From the NCBI RefSeq assembly GCF_005405185.1, contig NZ_BJDO01000007.1, positions 26,986 through 90,985 of the forward strand: DNA of 64,000 bases. The letters are read 5' to 3'. The notes under the pieces were generated by a model. The model saw only the letters and a list, made by a program, of their open reading frames with translations. It was not told the DNA's origin and searched no databases. Shown here in pieces: positions 9,389 through 19,609 of the stretch. The translations under genes and the position numbers were made by a program. The stretch is from Secundilactobacillus hailunensis. Lineage in GTDB: Bacteria; Bacillota; Bacilli; Lactobacillales; Lactobacillaceae. The first letter of the stretch is position 1; each line of letters opens with the position of its first letter.

Positions 9389-10693
9389 ATGTTTGTAGAT
9401 CACGTAACAATAAATGTTAAAGCCGGAAATGGTGGTAACGGAATGGTTGCCTTCCGGCGAGAGAAGTATGAACCAAATGGTGGGCCAGCCGGTGGCGACG
9501 GTGGTCGCGGCGGCAGTGTTATCTTTAAAGTTAACTCGGGCCTGCGAACACTGATGGACTTTCGGTTTAATCAAAAATTCAAGGCTGACCATGGTCAAAA
9601 CGGCGGCATTAAAGGGATGACGGGTCGCAGTGCTGAGGATCGCGTTATTTTAGTTCCTTTAGGGACCACCGTCATTGACGATGAGACCAATACGGTGATT
9701 GCGGACCTCGTGCACACGGATGATCAAGTCGTGATTGCGCAAGGTGGTCGTGGCGGCCGTGGCAACGTCCACTTCGCCACACCGAAGAATCCCGCACCAG
9801 AATTAGCTGAAAACGGCGCCCCTGGAGAAGAGCGCCGCGTTCGTTTGGAATTGAAGCTATTAGCTGATGTTGGGTTGATTGGGTTTCCATCGGTTGGAAA
9901 ATCCACGTTACTGGCAGCTATTACTAGTGCCAGACCCAAGATTGGTGAATATCATTTTACAACGATCACCCCTAATCTTGGGATGGTTAAGTTAAGTGAC
10001 GGCCGTGATTTCGCAGTGGCTGATCTGCCCGGCTTAATCGAAGGGGCAGCTAGTGGCGTCGGTCTTGGAATCGAATTTTTGAAGCATATCGAACGGACCC
10101 GGGTACTGCTGCATTTGATCGATGTCAGTGGATTTGAAGGACGTGATCCCTACGATGATTTTCTGAAGATCAACGCGGAATTGAAGAAGTATGATCCAGA
10201 CTTACTGAAACGACCGCAAATCGTTGTGGCAACGAAGATGGATCTGCCGGACTCAGCTGAAAATTTGGCAACTTTGAAACAGAAGCTGGCAAAGGATACT
10301 ACGCTTGATACGCCACCAATTGTGATGGCCATTTCCAGTGTGACTCATGACGGGTTAACACCGCTGATTCGAAAGACGGTTGAAATTCTTGATCAGACCC
10401 CAGCCTTCCCAGTTAAGGGTGTTGATGACCTTGAACAGATGCTCAATCCTGAGGATCAAGCAGCGCAGGCTGACGACTTTGCAATTAATCGCGATGAAGA
10501 CGGCACATGGGTTCTAACCGGTGCTAAATTAGAGCGGTTGTTCCAGATGACGAACATGGATCATGAGGAAAGTACGTTGCGCTTTGCACGGCAAATGCGG
10601 GGTATGGGCGTCGATGATGCGTTACGAGAAAAGGGTGCTCATAACGGTGATTTAGTTCAGATCGATGACTTTACCTTTGAATTTGTAGAATAG
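9389..10693 (+). CDS. obgE: GTPase Obg
   Basis: A ribosome-associated GTPase involved in 50S maturation and stress signalling. The glycine-rich Obg fold occupies residues 1-158 ([20 protein letters not shown]), the G domain carries GFPSVGKST and DLPGLIEGA, and an OCT domain ends the protein. A GGAGA ribosome binding site precedes the ATG. The protein has 434 residues, as in other lactobacilli. No terminator is evident between it and the acetyltransferase gene 44 bases downstream. Confidence 0.97.
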   Translation: MFVDHVTINVKAGNGGNGMVAFRREKYEPNGGPAGGDGGRGGSVIFKVNSGLRTLMDFRFNQKFKADHGQNGGIKGMTGRSAEDRVILVPLGTTVIDDETNTVIADLVHTDDQVVIAQGGRGGRGNVHFATPKNPAPELAENGAPGEERRVRLELKLLADVGLIGFPSVGKSTLLAAITSARPKIGEYHFTTITPNLGMVKLSDGRDFAVADLPGLIEGAASGVGLGIEFLKHIERTRVLLHLIDVSGFEGRDPYDDFLKINAELKKYDPDLLKRPQIVVATKMDLPDSAENLATLKQKLAKDTTLDTPPIVMAISSVTHDGLTPLIRKTVEILDQTPAFPVKGVDDLEQMLNPEDQAAQADDFAINRDEDGTWVLTGAKLERLFQMTNMDHEESTLRFARQMRGMGVDDALREKGAHNGDLVQIDDFTFEFVE

Positions 10694-10737
10694 TATTATT
10701 GGCATAATAAGAGATAAGAGGAAACGAGGGAGAATTG

Positions 10738-12675
10738 ATGCAACACGCAGGGAGCAGACGGCTTAAGCATAGCCGTTATATTTCTGGATTTGACGGAATC
10801 CGAACTGTTGCGGTAATTGGTGTGATCGTCTATCATCTATTGCCCTATAGTTTGCAGGGGGGCTATCTAGGTGTCCCCATATTCTTTGTGGTTTCGGGAT
10901 ATTTAATCACTGACTTGCTCTTACAGGAATACGAACAGAATTCGCGGATCGACATTATCGGGTTTTATATCCGCCGAATGAAGCGACTGTATCCAGCATT
11001 AGTGACGATGGTCTTGACGACGGCAGCGTACATTACTTTATTTCAGCGTTCACTGTTTGCCAGTTTAAAAGCCATCATCAGCACTAATTTACTTTACGTG
11101 TACAACTGGTGGGAAATCGGTCATGGTCAATCTTACTTTGACCGGTTTAACGGAGAGTCACCATTCACACACCTTTGGTCACTATCGATCGAAGGGCAGT
11201 TTTACTTAATTTGGCCACTGGTTTTAGTGGTTTTGCTGTTTATTTTTAAAGAACGGAAATCGATTTTTTACCTGATTTCGGCGTTAGCAGTTGCCTCAGC
11301 AGTCTGGATGAGTTACCTCTATACCGGTACTGCGATGACTAACCGGGTTTATTACGGGACTGATACTCGGATGTTTGCGATTTTACTGGGTGTCGCGCTA
11401 GCCTTTGTTTGGCCTGCGACTAAGTTAAGGTCGGAGCTGAACAGCCGAGCAAAGTGGTTATTGAACGGTGCTGGGCTCATTAGCTTTGCACTCCTAATCA
11501 TCATGTTCTTTACCATGTCTGGTCAGTCAAGCTTCACTTATCATGGTGGAATGTTCCTGTTTACGCTGCTATCAGCTATTTTGGTCGCAACCGTGGCGCA
11601 TCCAGCCGGGTTTATGAACCAGCTATTTACTAACCGGATCTTTGATTGGGTCGGTAAACGCAGCTATGGAATCTACCTGTATCAATTTCCCATTATGATT
11701 TTCTATGAAGCCAAAGTAACTAACATCGCTGCTCACCCTGTGCTGAACGCTTTAGTAGAAGCCATCCTGATATTGATCGTGAGTGATCTCTCTTACCGTT
11801 ATTTGGAGAACCCAACGCGGCATTACACTTATAGTCAACTGCCAAGTCTGATCAAGGAATTTTTCCAAAACCCGAGAAAGTTTGGCTGGCGTAAGTACGT
11901 CATTATTCCAGCGGCCTTGGTTACCGGCGTTGCACTGTTTGGTGCAGCTACCAGTCCGGCCCATTCGGAAGCTAATGACTCAGCGCTCCAGACGAACATC
12001 AAACATAATCAAAAGCAGGATGCTTCTTCTAATCGAGAAGCTTTAAAGAAGCAGCGAGAAGCGAATAAAAAAGCGGCTGCGGAAAAACAGCGTGAAGAAG
12101 CCTGGAAGAAAGTCAAATTATCAGCCCATCAAAAGGAATTGATGAAGACGTATGGCCTCTCCAAGCGTCAATACGTTCAGGTGAAGGACCTTTCGGTAAC
12201 GGCCATTGGCGATTCTGTCATGGTGGATGTCTCTAAGGATATTCGTCAGGTGATCCCGAACACTTACGTTTCAGCTGGTGTTGGCCGACAGATCTGGCAG
12301 GCACCTAAAGAGATCGAATCGCTGAAGTCGCAAGGGGCCTTGGCCAATACGGTAGTAATCAATTTAGGGACTAACAGTCCAATGACTGATAGTCAAATTG
12401 ACAAGGTGATTCAGATGGTTGGTCCTAAGCGCCACATCTTCTGGGTCAACACCCATGTGCCGACCCGTAACTGGGAAGCCTCTGTGAACGCCACGATCGC
12501 TAAAGCGGCTAAACGTTATCCCAACGTTGAAATGGTCGATTGGCACGGCTTGAGTAAGGATCATCAAAGCTGGTTCTACTCGGATAATGTGCACCCTAAT
12601 CCAACTGGAAACCAGAACTTTACCCGCTTATTAATTCAGCAACTAACGGCTCCTAATTCACCACTAGAAAAATAA
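10738..12675 (+). CDS. OatA-like membrane acetyltransferase with extracellular SGNH domain
   Basis: A 645-residue protein with an N-terminal acyltransferase-3 membrane domain (about ten helices, residues 15-370; FDGIRTVAVIGVIVYH at the start) and, after a Lys/Glu/Ala-rich linker, an SGNH/GDSL-type esterase domain. AIGDSVM near residue 491 holds the Ser, and DNVHPNPTGN near the end holds the Asp and His. This is the layout of OatA, which O-acetylates peptidoglycan and gives lysozyme resistance. ATG was preferred over the TTG directly before it because GAGGGA is better spaced. The exact acceptor sugar is inferred from architecture only. Confidence 0.85.
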   Translation: MQHAGSRRLKHSRYISGFDGIRTVAVIGVIVYHLLPYSLQGGYLGVPIFFVVSGYLITDLLLQEYEQNSRIDIIGFYIRRMKRLYPALVTMVLTTAAYITLFQRSLFASLKAIISTNLLYVYNWWEIGHGQSYFDRFNGESPFTHLWSLSIEGQFYLIWPLVLVVLLFIFKERKSIFYLISALAVASAVWMSYLYTGTAMTNRVYYGTDTRMFAILLGVALAFVWPATKLRSELNSRAKWLLNGAGLISFALLIIMFFTMSGQSSFTYHGGMFLFTLLSAILVATVAHPAGFMNQLFTNRIFDWVGKRSYGIYLYQFPIMIFYEAKVTNIAAHPVLNALVEAILILIVSDLSYRYLENPTRHYTYSQLPSLIKEFFQNPRKFGWRKYVIIPAALVTGVALFGAATSPAHSEANDSALQTNIKHNQKQDASSNREALKKQREANKKAAAEKQREEAWKKVKLSAHQKELMKTYGLSKRQYVQVKDLSVTAIGDSVMVDVSKDIRQVIPNTYVSAGVGRQIWQAPKEIESLKSQGALANTVVINLGTNSPMTDSQIDKVIQMVGPKRHIFWVNTHVPTRNWEASVNATIAKAAKRYPNVEMVDWHGLSKDHQSWFYSDNVHPNPTGNQNFTRLLIQQLTAPNSPLEK

Positions 12676-12720
12676 AAAAACACCGTGTGCGAACGTTTAA
12701 CGTCAGCATACGGTGTTTTA
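12676..12720. terminator. Bidirectional terminator
   Basis: AAAACACCGT and ACGGTGTTTT form the main stem, with A and T runs on both sides. It serves the acetyltransferase and the convergent lipoprotein gene. Confidence 0.85.
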
Positions 12721-12733
12721 GTGGTTATAAAAG

Positions 12734-13462
12734 TTAAAGCACGATCTGAATGGCGGCAGGTGTTTTTGACACTTGCTGGCCCGATTGATTGAAGCTGCCT
12801 GAGAATTGAATGCTCAGTCGGTTGACTTTAAAGCTGGTGGGACCAACTAGGATCATGGCCGAAAATGTGCGGGTCTGGTTTTTATGAATGACCTGTCCGG
12901 CACTGGGATCACTGATGCCAGTTGAAGTAATCGGCTTTGAACCATTTAAACTAATCTTTTGGACCCCATCGATTTTAACGGCATTTTCAGAGCTGTTGTT
13001 AACGGTGAACTTAATCTGTAAAGTTTGATAGGGGTTAGGCAGCTGACCCACATTGAAGGCCTGCTGTGCCATTTGGATGGCCCGTTTGGTTTTGGCATTA
13101 TTGTTGAATCGCTTGGTAGTAATGATGTGATATGCGATGCCCCGGCTAGCTGTTTGCTGGTTTTGATGTTTGTTTTGTGCCAAAGTAAGTTTGGTGCCAG
13201 CTTGATCATAGGCAAATTGTCCCGGAATGGAAAGCAGTCCTGATTTTTGATAATTTTGATTGTCTTTTTCCGAGCTTGGCACTTTATAAGGCTTCATGGT
13301 TGCTTGATCAGACGCAGACCGTTCAGGCGTTTTAGTTGATTGACTAGATGAAGACGCTGAACTGGATTGTGTATGCTGGTTGGTTTTTGCCTGGCTCCCG
13401 CAGCCAGTTAAGATGAGACCAGCTGCCAAAATGACAGTTAGCATGAAATGTTTATCTGACAT
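12734..13462 (-). CDS. Predicted lipoprotein
   Basis: A 242-residue lipoprotein. The signal peptide ends in the lipobox LILTGC, with the modified Cys at residue 21. A Ser/Thr/Gln-rich low-complexity linker follows, and then a beta-rich domain that I do not recognise. The ATG chosen has GGAGGG seven bases upstream; an ATG 15 bases earlier overlaps the stop of the gene before it but would place the ribosome binding site inside the reading frame. The upstream 88-residue gene is probably in the same transcript. Confidence 0.75.
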   Translation of the reverse strand: MSDKHFMLTVILAAGLILTGCGSQAKTNQHTQSSSASSSSQSTKTPERSASDQATMKPYKVPSSEKDNQNYQKSGLLSIPGQFAYDQAGTKLTLAQNKHQNQQTASRGIAYHIITTKRFNNNAKTKRAIQMAQQAFNVGQLPNPYQTLQIKFTVNNSSENAVKIDGVQKISLNGSKPITSTGISDPSAGQVIHKNQTRTFSAMILVGPTSFKVNRLSIQFSGSFNQSGQQVSKTPAAIQIVL

Positions 13463-13476
13463 ATTAAATCCCTCCA

Positions 13477-13743
13477 TTATTTAAATAACAGCCAGTGCCC
13501 TGATTGGCGAAAACCATATAGACGGTCACCATGAGACCTAAATACGGTTAAGTTCTGGTCAAAGTGGATTGAATGCTGTCGCAAGCTTTCAACGGTTAAA
13601 GGCGTCTGGGTAACGGTGTGCAATAGGAGCTGATCACCAACAGCTGACAGGCCGCTGATCGGTTTTATCGGGTTCGTATCAAGCCCCAATTTTAAGCTGG
13701 GATCCAGCAAGTGGACTAATGTGATAAGTTCTCCTAAGCGCAA
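13477..13743 (-). CDS. Hypothetical protein (88 residues)
   Basis: An unrecognised 88-residue protein that starts with TTG, preceded by GAGGAAG at eight bases. The sequence is mixed hydrophobic and polar with no signal peptide, transmembrane helix or cysteine. Its stop overlaps an alternative ATG of the lipoprotein gene (TAATG), which supports co-expression. Confidence 0.55.
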   Translation of the reverse strand: MRLGELITLVHLLDPSLKLGLDTNPIKPISGLSAVGDQLLLHTVTQTPLTVESLRQHSIHFDQNLTVFRSHGDRLYGFRQSGHWLLFK

Positions 13744-13964
13744 TTATTTCACTTCCTCTAAGGGTTATTATACATTATCTGAGGGAACAATCATTGAACC
13801 GAGTTATTTTAGTTTCCTTAAGGATAATCGTCATTATTTCAGCCAAATAATCAAACAATCCTGCGTTGAATCTGATACAATTGTAGGGTTGAGATTCATT
13901 TTAAAAGGACCAGATGACACCGGGTAAATGTGCGGTGCAAGATAGATAGAAAAGGACGACAGAT

Positions 13965-14903
13965 ATGCAAATTGAATTTTTAGGTACCGGTGCCGGTTCC
14001 CCAGGAAAGTTTCGTAACGTTAGCAGCCTGGCATTACGGTTACTGGAAGAACGCAATTCTATCTGGCTGTTTGATGCCGGTGAAGGCACCCAGCACCAGA
14101 TTTTAAGAACCACGATCAAACCACGTAAAATTGATAAAATCTTTATTACCCACTTGCATGGCGACCATATTTTTGGGCTGCCAGGCTTACTTAGCAGTCG
14201 CTCGTTTCAGGGCGGTAATGATAAGTTGACGATTTATGGGCCTAAAGGGATTCGGAACTTTGTGTTGACCAGTTTAAAGGTTTCCGAAACGAAATTATCC
14301 TATTTCATTGAATTTGTGGAATTAACTGGTGGCGGTAAGATCTTTGAAGATGATAAATTCACGGTGTACGCCGAGCATTTAGATCACAAGATCGAAGCCT
14401 TTGGTTACCGGGTGGTGGAACATGATCATCCAGGTGAATTGATGGTGGATAAACTGCAGGCCGATCAGGTGCCGTCTGGGCCAATTTACGGGCAGCTTAA
14501 AGCTGGTAAAACAGTGACTTTACCTGATGGCAGAGTAATCAATGGCCAAGATTATATTGGCCATGCCCAAAGGGGGCGGATCGTGGCTATTTTAGGCGAT
14601 ACGCGCAAGACGGCTAATAGCTATAAACTGGCGGAAAACGCCGATGTCTTAGTCCATGAAAGTACCTTTGCGAAGGATGAAGCAGCCATGGCACACAGTT
14701 ATTATCATTCAACTAACGTGCAGGCAGCTAACATTGCTAAGACCGCCCACGTGGGTAAGTTATTACTGAATCATATTTCGGCTCGTTACAACGGAAAACT
14801 GGCTCATGATTTAGAAAAGCAAGCTCAGAAAGTCTTTAGTAACACGAAGGTCGTCAAAGACTTTGATGTGATTGATGTACCGTTTGATAAAGAACGGGAA
14901 TAG
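13965..14903 (+). CDS. rnz: Ribonuclease Z
   Basis: A metallo-beta-lactamase-fold endonuclease that cuts the 3' trailer of tRNA precursors lacking an encoded CCA, as for the tRNA-Ser in this window. The metal-binding [13 protein letters not shown] motif lies near residues 61-73, with GTGAGSPGK at the start and further metal ligands in GDTRKT and HESTF. The length of 312 residues is normal. It begins a four-gene run (rnz, lapA-like, recJ, apt) with small gaps or overlaps. Confidence 0.96.
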   Translation: MQIEFLGTGAGSPGKFRNVSSLALRLLEERNSIWLFDAGEGTQHQILRTTIKPRKIDKIFITHLHGDHIFGLPGLLSSRSFQGGNDKLTIYGPKGIRNFVLTSLKVSETKLSYFIEFVELTGGGKIFEDDKFTVYAEHLDHKIEAFGYRVVEHDHPGELMVDKLQADQVPSGPIYGQLKAGKTVTLPDGRVINGQDYIGHAQRGRIVAILGDTRKTANSYKLAENADVLVHESTFAKDEAAMAHSYYHSTNVQAANIAKTAHVGKLLLNHISARYNGKLAHDLEKQAQKVFSNTKVVKDFDVIDVPFDKERE

Positions 14904-14914
14904 GGGGCTGTTTA

Positions 14915-15271
14915 ATGAAACGTCAAGGAAAAGTGATCATTGCGATTCTAATCGTGATCCTAATTGCCGTTTTTGCAGTGATGAATACTGAATCAATACC
15001 GATTCATTTTGGCTTCGCGACCGTTTCGTGGCCATTAGTCCTAGTGCTATTAGTAGCCATTTTTCTGGGAGCTATTTTAATGTTCTTGTTTGCGACTATT
15101 TCAAATTACCAAAATAAAAAAACCATCAAACAACAGACTAGCCGCATTCAGACCTTAGAGACCCGGTTAGATGAAACGCGGTCTGCTGAAACTAATTCCA
15201 AGACGGATGCAGCAAAAACTGGTAAATCCAAATCAAGTCAACCAGAAGTAAAGGGTGATAAGCGTGATTGA
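14915..15271 (+). CDS. LapA-domain membrane protein
   Basis: A 118-residue protein with two membrane helices (residues about 7-23 and 40-63) and a cytoplasmic Gln/Lys-rich tail likely to form a short coiled coil (QTSRIQTLETRLDE). The first helix, followed by AVMNTESIPIHFGFATVSWPL, is typical of the LapA (DUF1049) family, called lipopolysaccharide assembly protein A in Gram-negatives. The role in Gram-positives is unclear. The end overlaps recJ by eight bases. Confidence 0.85.
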   Translation: MKRQGKVIIAILIVILIAVFAVMNTESIPIHFGFATVSWPLVLVLLVAIFLGAILMFLFATISNYQNKKTIKQQTSRIQTLETRLDETRSAETNSKTDAAKTGKSKSSQPEVKGDKRD

Positions 15272-17594
15272 ACCACATTATGATTGGCAAGTAAAAAACG
15301 TCGATCAACCAAGTGACGAGGCTACTAAATTGGCAGATACATTGTCGATTCAACCAATGGTAGCTCAGATCTTACTCAACCGCGGATACGATACCAAGGA
15401 AAAAGCGGAACAATTTTTACAGCCCGATTTATCGCAGCTGCACGATCCAATGAGTATGCACGACATGCAAAAGGGTGTTGAGCGGATTCAAAATGCCGTT
15501 GCTAACGGTGATCACATTACAATCTATGGTGACTACGACGCGGATGGTGTGACCAGTACCTCGATTCTTTATGAAACCTTGGATCAAATCGGGGCTAACG
15601 TGGACTACTTTATCCCTAACCGGTTTGTTGATGGTTATGGGCCCAACGTGGCTGCTTTTGAGCGTTTAATCGAGGGCGGTACGCAGCTGATCGTGACGGT
15701 GGATAATGGGGTGGCGGGTAACGATGCCATTGCCCGTGCCAATGAATTAGGCTGTGATGTAGTGGTGACTGATCATCATGAACTGCCGGGTAAATTACCG
15801 GACGCTTACGCTATCATTCACCCGCGTCATCCTGAGGGCCAGTATCCCTTTGGCGGACTGTCCGGTGCTGGGGTGGCCTTTAAAGTGGCAACGGCACTGT
15901 TAGATGAAGTTCCGCAAGAAATGCTGGATCTGGCAGCGATTGGGACAGTGGCTGACCTTGTACCACTAGTTGACGAAAACCGTGTGTTAGTGACCGCTGG
16001 CTTACAGCTGCTGTCACAAACTGACCGTTTGGGATTAGTGGCGTTGATCAAAGAAGCGGGCATTGTACCAGAACGACTCGATGAACAGTCGATTGGGTTT
16101 GGTATCGCGCCCCGGCTAAACGCGTTAGGTCGGTTAGACGATGCGGCACCAGCCGTTGAATTACTGACCACCCTGGACGAAGACCGGGCTGAAAAATTGG
16201 CTGATCTGACAGAGAAGCAAAATAAGTATCGGCAAAAGCTAGTTGCTGATATCAGTGAAGTTGCCTTGGCACAAGCCCAAGACGCCGATCACCGTGACCA
16301 TCCCACCATGCTGATCACGGGTCAGGGCTGGCACGAAGGGGTTCTGGGTATCGTGGCCAGTAAGGTCGTTGAAGCGACTGGTAAACCAGCCGTAGTTCTC
16401 AACGTCAATACGGAAAACGGTACCGCTAAAGGGTCCGGCCGTAGTGTTGAGGGTTTTAACCTGTTTGAAGCTTTTGACGGTCAGCGTGACCTGTTAGTTA
16501 ACTTTGGTGGGCACGCGGCTGCGGTAGGGATGACGGCAAAAGCGAATCAGCTCACACAACTGCAAACGGGGTTTGACCAGGCAGCTGCTGATCAAAACTT
16601 AGCCGATCAGCCTAAATCACAGTTAACGGTGGCGTCTGAGATGCCAGTGAGTGAGGTTACTAAAGACCTTTATCAGCAGTTACGCAGATTAGCACCATTT
16701 GGGACTGATAATCCAGTACCAATGTTTCTATTCAAGCCGTCAGCGGTTCAAAATGTGAAAGCTATTGGCGCTGACGGGAAACACTTGAAGTTTCAATTGA
16801 CTGATCAAAATCAACAGTTAAATGCAATTGATTTTGGTGCCGGTGAGCTGGCACCAGTGCTTCAAAGCGCACCGCAACAGGTTAAGATCGTCGGCCAGAT
16901 CAATGTTAATGTCTGGCAGGGGCGGATTTCCATGCAGGTGATGGTGAAAGATTTAGCTGTCGATGGACTGGTGATCAGTGATCAGCGGACCCAAAAATTG
17001 CGTGCGGAAATGTTTCAAGATACAAATGCCACCTATGTCTTTTTTAACCAGAAAATTTATGAGCAGTTGCAGTCACAGATTCCAGCAACTGCTAATTCTT
17101 GGCTGCTGGCGGATGCTAAACGATTAGGTGAGGTTCAGACACCCACGATGTATTTGGTGGACTGTCCGGCTCAAATCAGTGATTTAAAGACAGCGTTAAA
17201 AGCGGTTAAAGCCGACCAAATCGTAAGTTATTTTTATTTAAAGGAATCTCATTACCTTTTGGGGATGCCAGATCGCGCACAATATGCTAAACTGTTTAGG
17301 TTCGTTCAAACGCATCATGATGTGGATGTCACTCATCGACTGAATGAGCTGGCTAAATATTTACAGATCGTACCTACTCAATTAGTTCTGATGTTGCAGA
17401 TCTTTCGTGAGTTGGAATTTGTGACCATTACCAATGGCAAGTTAAATGAAGTGAAAAAGCCGGCTCATCGTCAGATCACTGACGCACCAAGTTACCAAAA
17501 ACGACAGCAGCAGATTGAAACTGAAAAACAACTATTGTATAGCGAAACGGCTGACTTGCAGTCTTTGTTGACCTCGCTAATTACACAAGATTAA
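15264..17594 (+). CDS. recJ: Single-stranded-DNA-specific exonuclease RecJ
   Basis: A 5'-3' single-strand exonuclease of the DHH family, used in recombination and base-excision repair. Metal-binding motifs DYDADGVTS and VTDHHELP and the DHHA1 domain ([23 protein letters not shown]) are visible, followed by an OB-like domain and a long C-terminal domain found in Firmicutes. Start GTG at 15264 has AAAGGG eight bases upstream; another in-frame GTG lies nine bases earlier. The start lies inside the lapA-like gene, suggesting coupled translation. Confidence 0.95.
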   Translation: MIEPHYDWQVKNVDQPSDEATKLADTLSIQPMVAQILLNRGYDTKEKAEQFLQPDLSQLHDPMSMHDMQKGVERIQNAVANGDHITIYGDYDADGVTSTSILYETLDQIGANVDYFIPNRFVDGYGPNVAAFERLIEGGTQLIVTVDNGVAGNDAIARANELGCDVVVTDHHELPGKLPDAYAIIHPRHPEGQYPFGGLSGAGVAFKVATALLDEVPQEMLDLAAIGTVADLVPLVDENRVLVTAGLQLLSQTDRLGLVALIKEAGIVPERLDEQSIGFGIAPRLNALGRLDDAAPAVELLTTLDEDRAEKLADLTEKQNKYRQKLVADISEVALAQAQDADHRDHPTMLITGQGWHEGVLGIVASKVVEATGKPAVVLNVNTENGTAKGSGRSVEGFNLFEAFDGQRDLLVNFGGHAAAVGMTAKANQLTQLQTGFDQAAADQNLADQPKSQLTVASEMPVSEVTKDLYQQLRRLAPFGTDNPVPMFLFKPSAVQNVKAIGADGKHLKFQLTDQNQQLNAIDFGAGELAPVLQSAPQQVKIVGQINVNVWQGRISMQVMVKDLAVDGLVISDQRTQKLRAEMFQDTNATYVFFNQKIYEQLQSQIPATANSWLLADAKRLGEVQTPTMYLVDCPAQISDLKTALKAVKADQIVSYFYLKESHYLLGMPDRAQYAKLFRFVQTHHDVDVTHRLNELAKYLQIVPTQLVLMLQIFRELEFVTITNGKLNEVKKPAHRQITDAPSYQKRQQQIETEKQLLYSETADLQSLLTSLITQD

Positions 17595-17611
17595 AGGAGT
17601 TGCTCATTAAA

Positions 17612-18130
17612 ATGACGATGGATTTAAAGAAGTACGTTGCTACGGTACCGGATTATCCCGAGCCTGGTGTGATGTTTCGTGATATCTCACCTTTGATGTC
17701 GGATGGTAAAGCTTACCGTTACGCCACGGATCAGTTAGTTGATTACGCTCGTAGTAAAAATGTAGACATGATCGTGGGTCCCGAAGCCCGGGGCTTTATT
17801 GTGGGTTGTCCAGTTGCCTATGAATTAGGCATTGGTTTTGCACCTGCACGTAAGGAAGGTAAGTTGCCACGAGAAACGGTTAAGGCAACCTATGACCTGG
17901 AATACGGGAAGTCTGCGCTCTATATGCATAAGGATGCTGTTAAGCCTGGCCAACGGGTACTTGTAACTGATGATTTATTGGCGACTGGTGGTACGATTGG
18001 CGCAACAATCAAATTAGTCGAAGATTTAGGCGGTATCGTTGTTGGTACTGCATTTATCATTGAACTCAAAGACCTTCACGGCCGCGATAAAATTAATGGT
18101 TATGACATCTTTAGTTTGATGGAATTCTAG
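17612..18130 (+). CDS. apt: Adenine phosphoribosyltransferase
   Basis: A purine salvage enzyme making AMP from adenine and PRPP. The PRPP-binding signature [13 protein letters not shown] lies near residues 115-127, and [16 protein letters not shown] at the N-terminus is typical. The ATG at 17612 gives 172 residues, the usual size; AAAGGAG overlapping the recJ stop lies 12 bases upstream. The in-frame TTG at 17600 touches the ribosome binding site and was rejected. Confidence 0.97.
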   Translation: MTMDLKKYVATVPDYPEPGVMFRDISPLMSDGKAYRYATDQLVDYARSKNVDMIVGPEARGFIVGCPVAYELGIGFAPARKEGKLPRETVKATYDLEYGKSALYMHKDAVKPGQRVLVTDDLLATGGTIGATIKLVEDLGGIVVGTAFIIELKDLHGRDKINGYDIFSLMEF

Positions 18131-18168
18131 AAAAACTGATCAGCATACTAAATATTGACTGAGAATGG

Positions 18169-18197
18169 TTGCAAGTTTGGCTAGTTTTGTTTATAAT
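18169..18197 (+). promoter_or_regulatory. Promoter of the tRNA-Ser gene
   Basis: TTGCAA, a 17-base spacer and consensus TATAAT, placed 21 bases before the tRNA. Confidence 0.75.
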
Positions 18198-18218
18198 TAT
18201 TTAGTGTGTTGTTGTTAT

Positions 18219-18307
18219 GGAGAGTTGGCAGAGTGGTAATGCACCGGACTCGAAATCCGGCGAACCGGTTTATAGCCGGCGCGCAGGTTCAAATCCTGTA
18301 CTCTCCT
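18219..18307 (+). tRNA. tRNA-Ser (anticodon CGA)
   Basis: The acceptor stem GGAGAGT/ACTCTCC, the anticodon stem CCGGA/TCCGG with loop CTCGAAA (anticodon CGA) and a long variable arm (CCGG...CCGG type) define a class II serine tRNA reading UCG. The T-arm is GCAGGTTCAAATCCTGT. No CCA is encoded. The base after the acceptor stem is T, whereas serine tRNAs usually carry G at position 73. Confidence 0.93.
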
Positions 18308-18334
18308 TATAGATACTATAAGATAAACAATAAG

Positions 18335-18370
18335 AAGCCTTCTAAATGTTGATTTAGAGGGCTTTTTATT
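18335..18370 (+). terminator. Terminator of the tRNA-Ser gene
   Basis: AGCCTTCTAAAT pairs with ATTTAGAGGGCT around GTTG, followed by TTTTTATTTT. Confidence 0.85.
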
Positions 18371-18663
18371 TTGGTTCAGCATCAATTCATATCGGTGAGG
18401 TTCACGGGCACAACCACGACTTTGTAGCGGTATTGTCTATTTCTAAATTAGCAAAATGTAATTAAAAAATTAGTTAGATTATAAAAGCCAAAACAGTTAC
18501 GCTTTAAACATTCTCCAAGGGACTGTTAGAGTTGCTATAACAGCAATAATTTATGATCGCCTGACTATTTTTAAGGTACCCATGTTGGTTTGATTCATTT
18601 TAATGAAATCAGCGAACTGGGTTTAAAGACATAATAAAAACACTCAATAGAGTACTTAAAGAA
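18371..18663. other. Intergenic stretch without a recognised gene
   Basis: About 290 bases between the tRNA terminator and the convergent secreted-protein gene. I see no frame with a credible start and ribosome binding site, and no clear hairpin. It is AT-rich toward the right end. Confidence 0.5.
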
Positions 18664-19092
18664 TTACCTAACTGCCTTACCATGCCAAGTGGGATACTTG
18701 CTGAATTTAACCATTTTTTGACCATTAACTTTTATATGTTTAGAAGACAATCGTGTAATTTTATAACTATGATACTTGTGGTTACCTGACCAGTCTATTG
18801 CACGATAACGTACCGTATACGTTTTACCATTGTACTGATAACCAGTGTGAGTGCCACCATAGCCGTCTGACTGTGAATAAACATAATCAATGCTGTGTTT
18901 TGTAGCCGTTAGATGCTGATAAGTTGGTATTCCCTGGTATCCATGATGAATGCTACTACGATATTTATGCCCAACTAAAAAACTGGGTGTTCCACTGTGC
19001 CAAGTTGCTGCACTGGCAGTCGTGGATGTAACGCCAATGCTAGCAATTAATCCTGCAGATAGTGTTAGTGTTACTAAGATAGATTTCTTCAT
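18664..19092 (-). CDS. Small secreted protein (paralogue 1)
   Basis: A 142-residue protein with a Sec signal peptide (MKKSILVTLTLSAGLIASIG..., cleavage likely after ASA) and a mature part rich in Tyr, His, Lys and Thr. Function unknown. It resembles the neighbouring upstream gene in the signal peptide, in ...ATWHSGTP versus ...ATTHKGLP, and in the leader GGAGGCAACACCT before the ATG, so the two probably arose by duplication. The start was chosen for its GGAGG eight bases away, not the in-frame ATG that overlaps it. Confidence 0.7.
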   Translation of the reverse strand: MKKSILVTLTLSAGLIASIGVTSTTASAATWHSGTPSFLVGHKYRSSIHHGYQGIPTYQHLTATKHSIDYVYSQSDGYGGTHTGYQYNGKTYTVRYRAIDWSGNHKYHSYKITRLSSKHIKVNGQKMVKFSKYPTWHGKAVR

Positions 19093-19132
19093 AGGTGTTG
19101 CCTCCATATTTATTATATTTCGCTACTGCTGA

Positions 19133-19555
19133 TTAACGTTGATAAATAGTATTAGTGTATTTCCACGTTGTCGAGTAATCTTTAAAGTAAATTTTATGTG
19201 AATTATAAATTTTAACCTTTCCACGCCAAGCGTAACCATTAATAGGAGCGTTGCCATACTCGCGTGCATAGAGTTTATAAGTATGATGGCCGGTATATTT
19301 GTATCTTACTTTAGAAACACCAAATGGATCAACTCCACCGGCCCATTCACCGCTAATAGTTGTTTTATGGAAATGAAGCTTGGATGTTTCACGACCTCTA
19401 GCGGTGTAAACCGTTTTTGCGTGCCATTTTGTATTAATTAATGAATGTGGTAGTCCTTTGTGAGTTGTTGCTGCACTGGCCGATGTGTTTGTTGAGACTA
19501 GCCCCCCTAATAGGCCAAAACTTAAAGCAGCTGTGACTAAAATAGTTTTTTTCAT
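19133..19555 (-). CDS. Small secreted protein (paralogue 2)
   Basis: A 140-residue secreted protein with signal peptide MKKTILVTAALSFGLLGGLV and likely cleavage after ASA. The mature chain is basic and aromatic (many Tyr, Lys, His), similar in character to surface-associated proteins of lactobacilli; no domain is recognised. GGAGGCAACATCT precedes the ATG, almost the same leader as its paralogue 41 bases downstream. An IS982-family element lies immediately upstream of its promoter. Confidence 0.7.
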   Translation of the reverse strand: MKKTILVTAALSFGLLGGLVSTNTSASAATTHKGLPHSLINTKWHAKTVYTARGRETSKLHFHKTTISGEWAGGVDPFGVSKVRYKYTGHHTYKLYAREYGNAPINGYAWRGKVKIYNSHKIYFKDYSTTWKYTNTIYQR

Positions 19556-19579
19556 AGATGTTGCCTCCCTGTATTTTTA

Positions 19580-19608
19580 AATATAGCGCTAATTCGTATA
19601 TTAGTTAA
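19580..19608 (-). promoter_or_regulatory. Promoter of the secreted-protein pair
   Basis: Read on the minus strand: TTAACT, a 17-base spacer and TATATT, about 25 bases before the start codon. The -35 hexamer falls inside the 8-bp target duplication made by the IS element, so the insertion left this promoter intact. Confidence 0.5.
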
Positions 19609-19609
19609 T

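Noticed and set aside
9724..9939. Antisense frames inside obgE
   Set aside because: Shadow frames caused by glycine-rich GGN codons in obgE.
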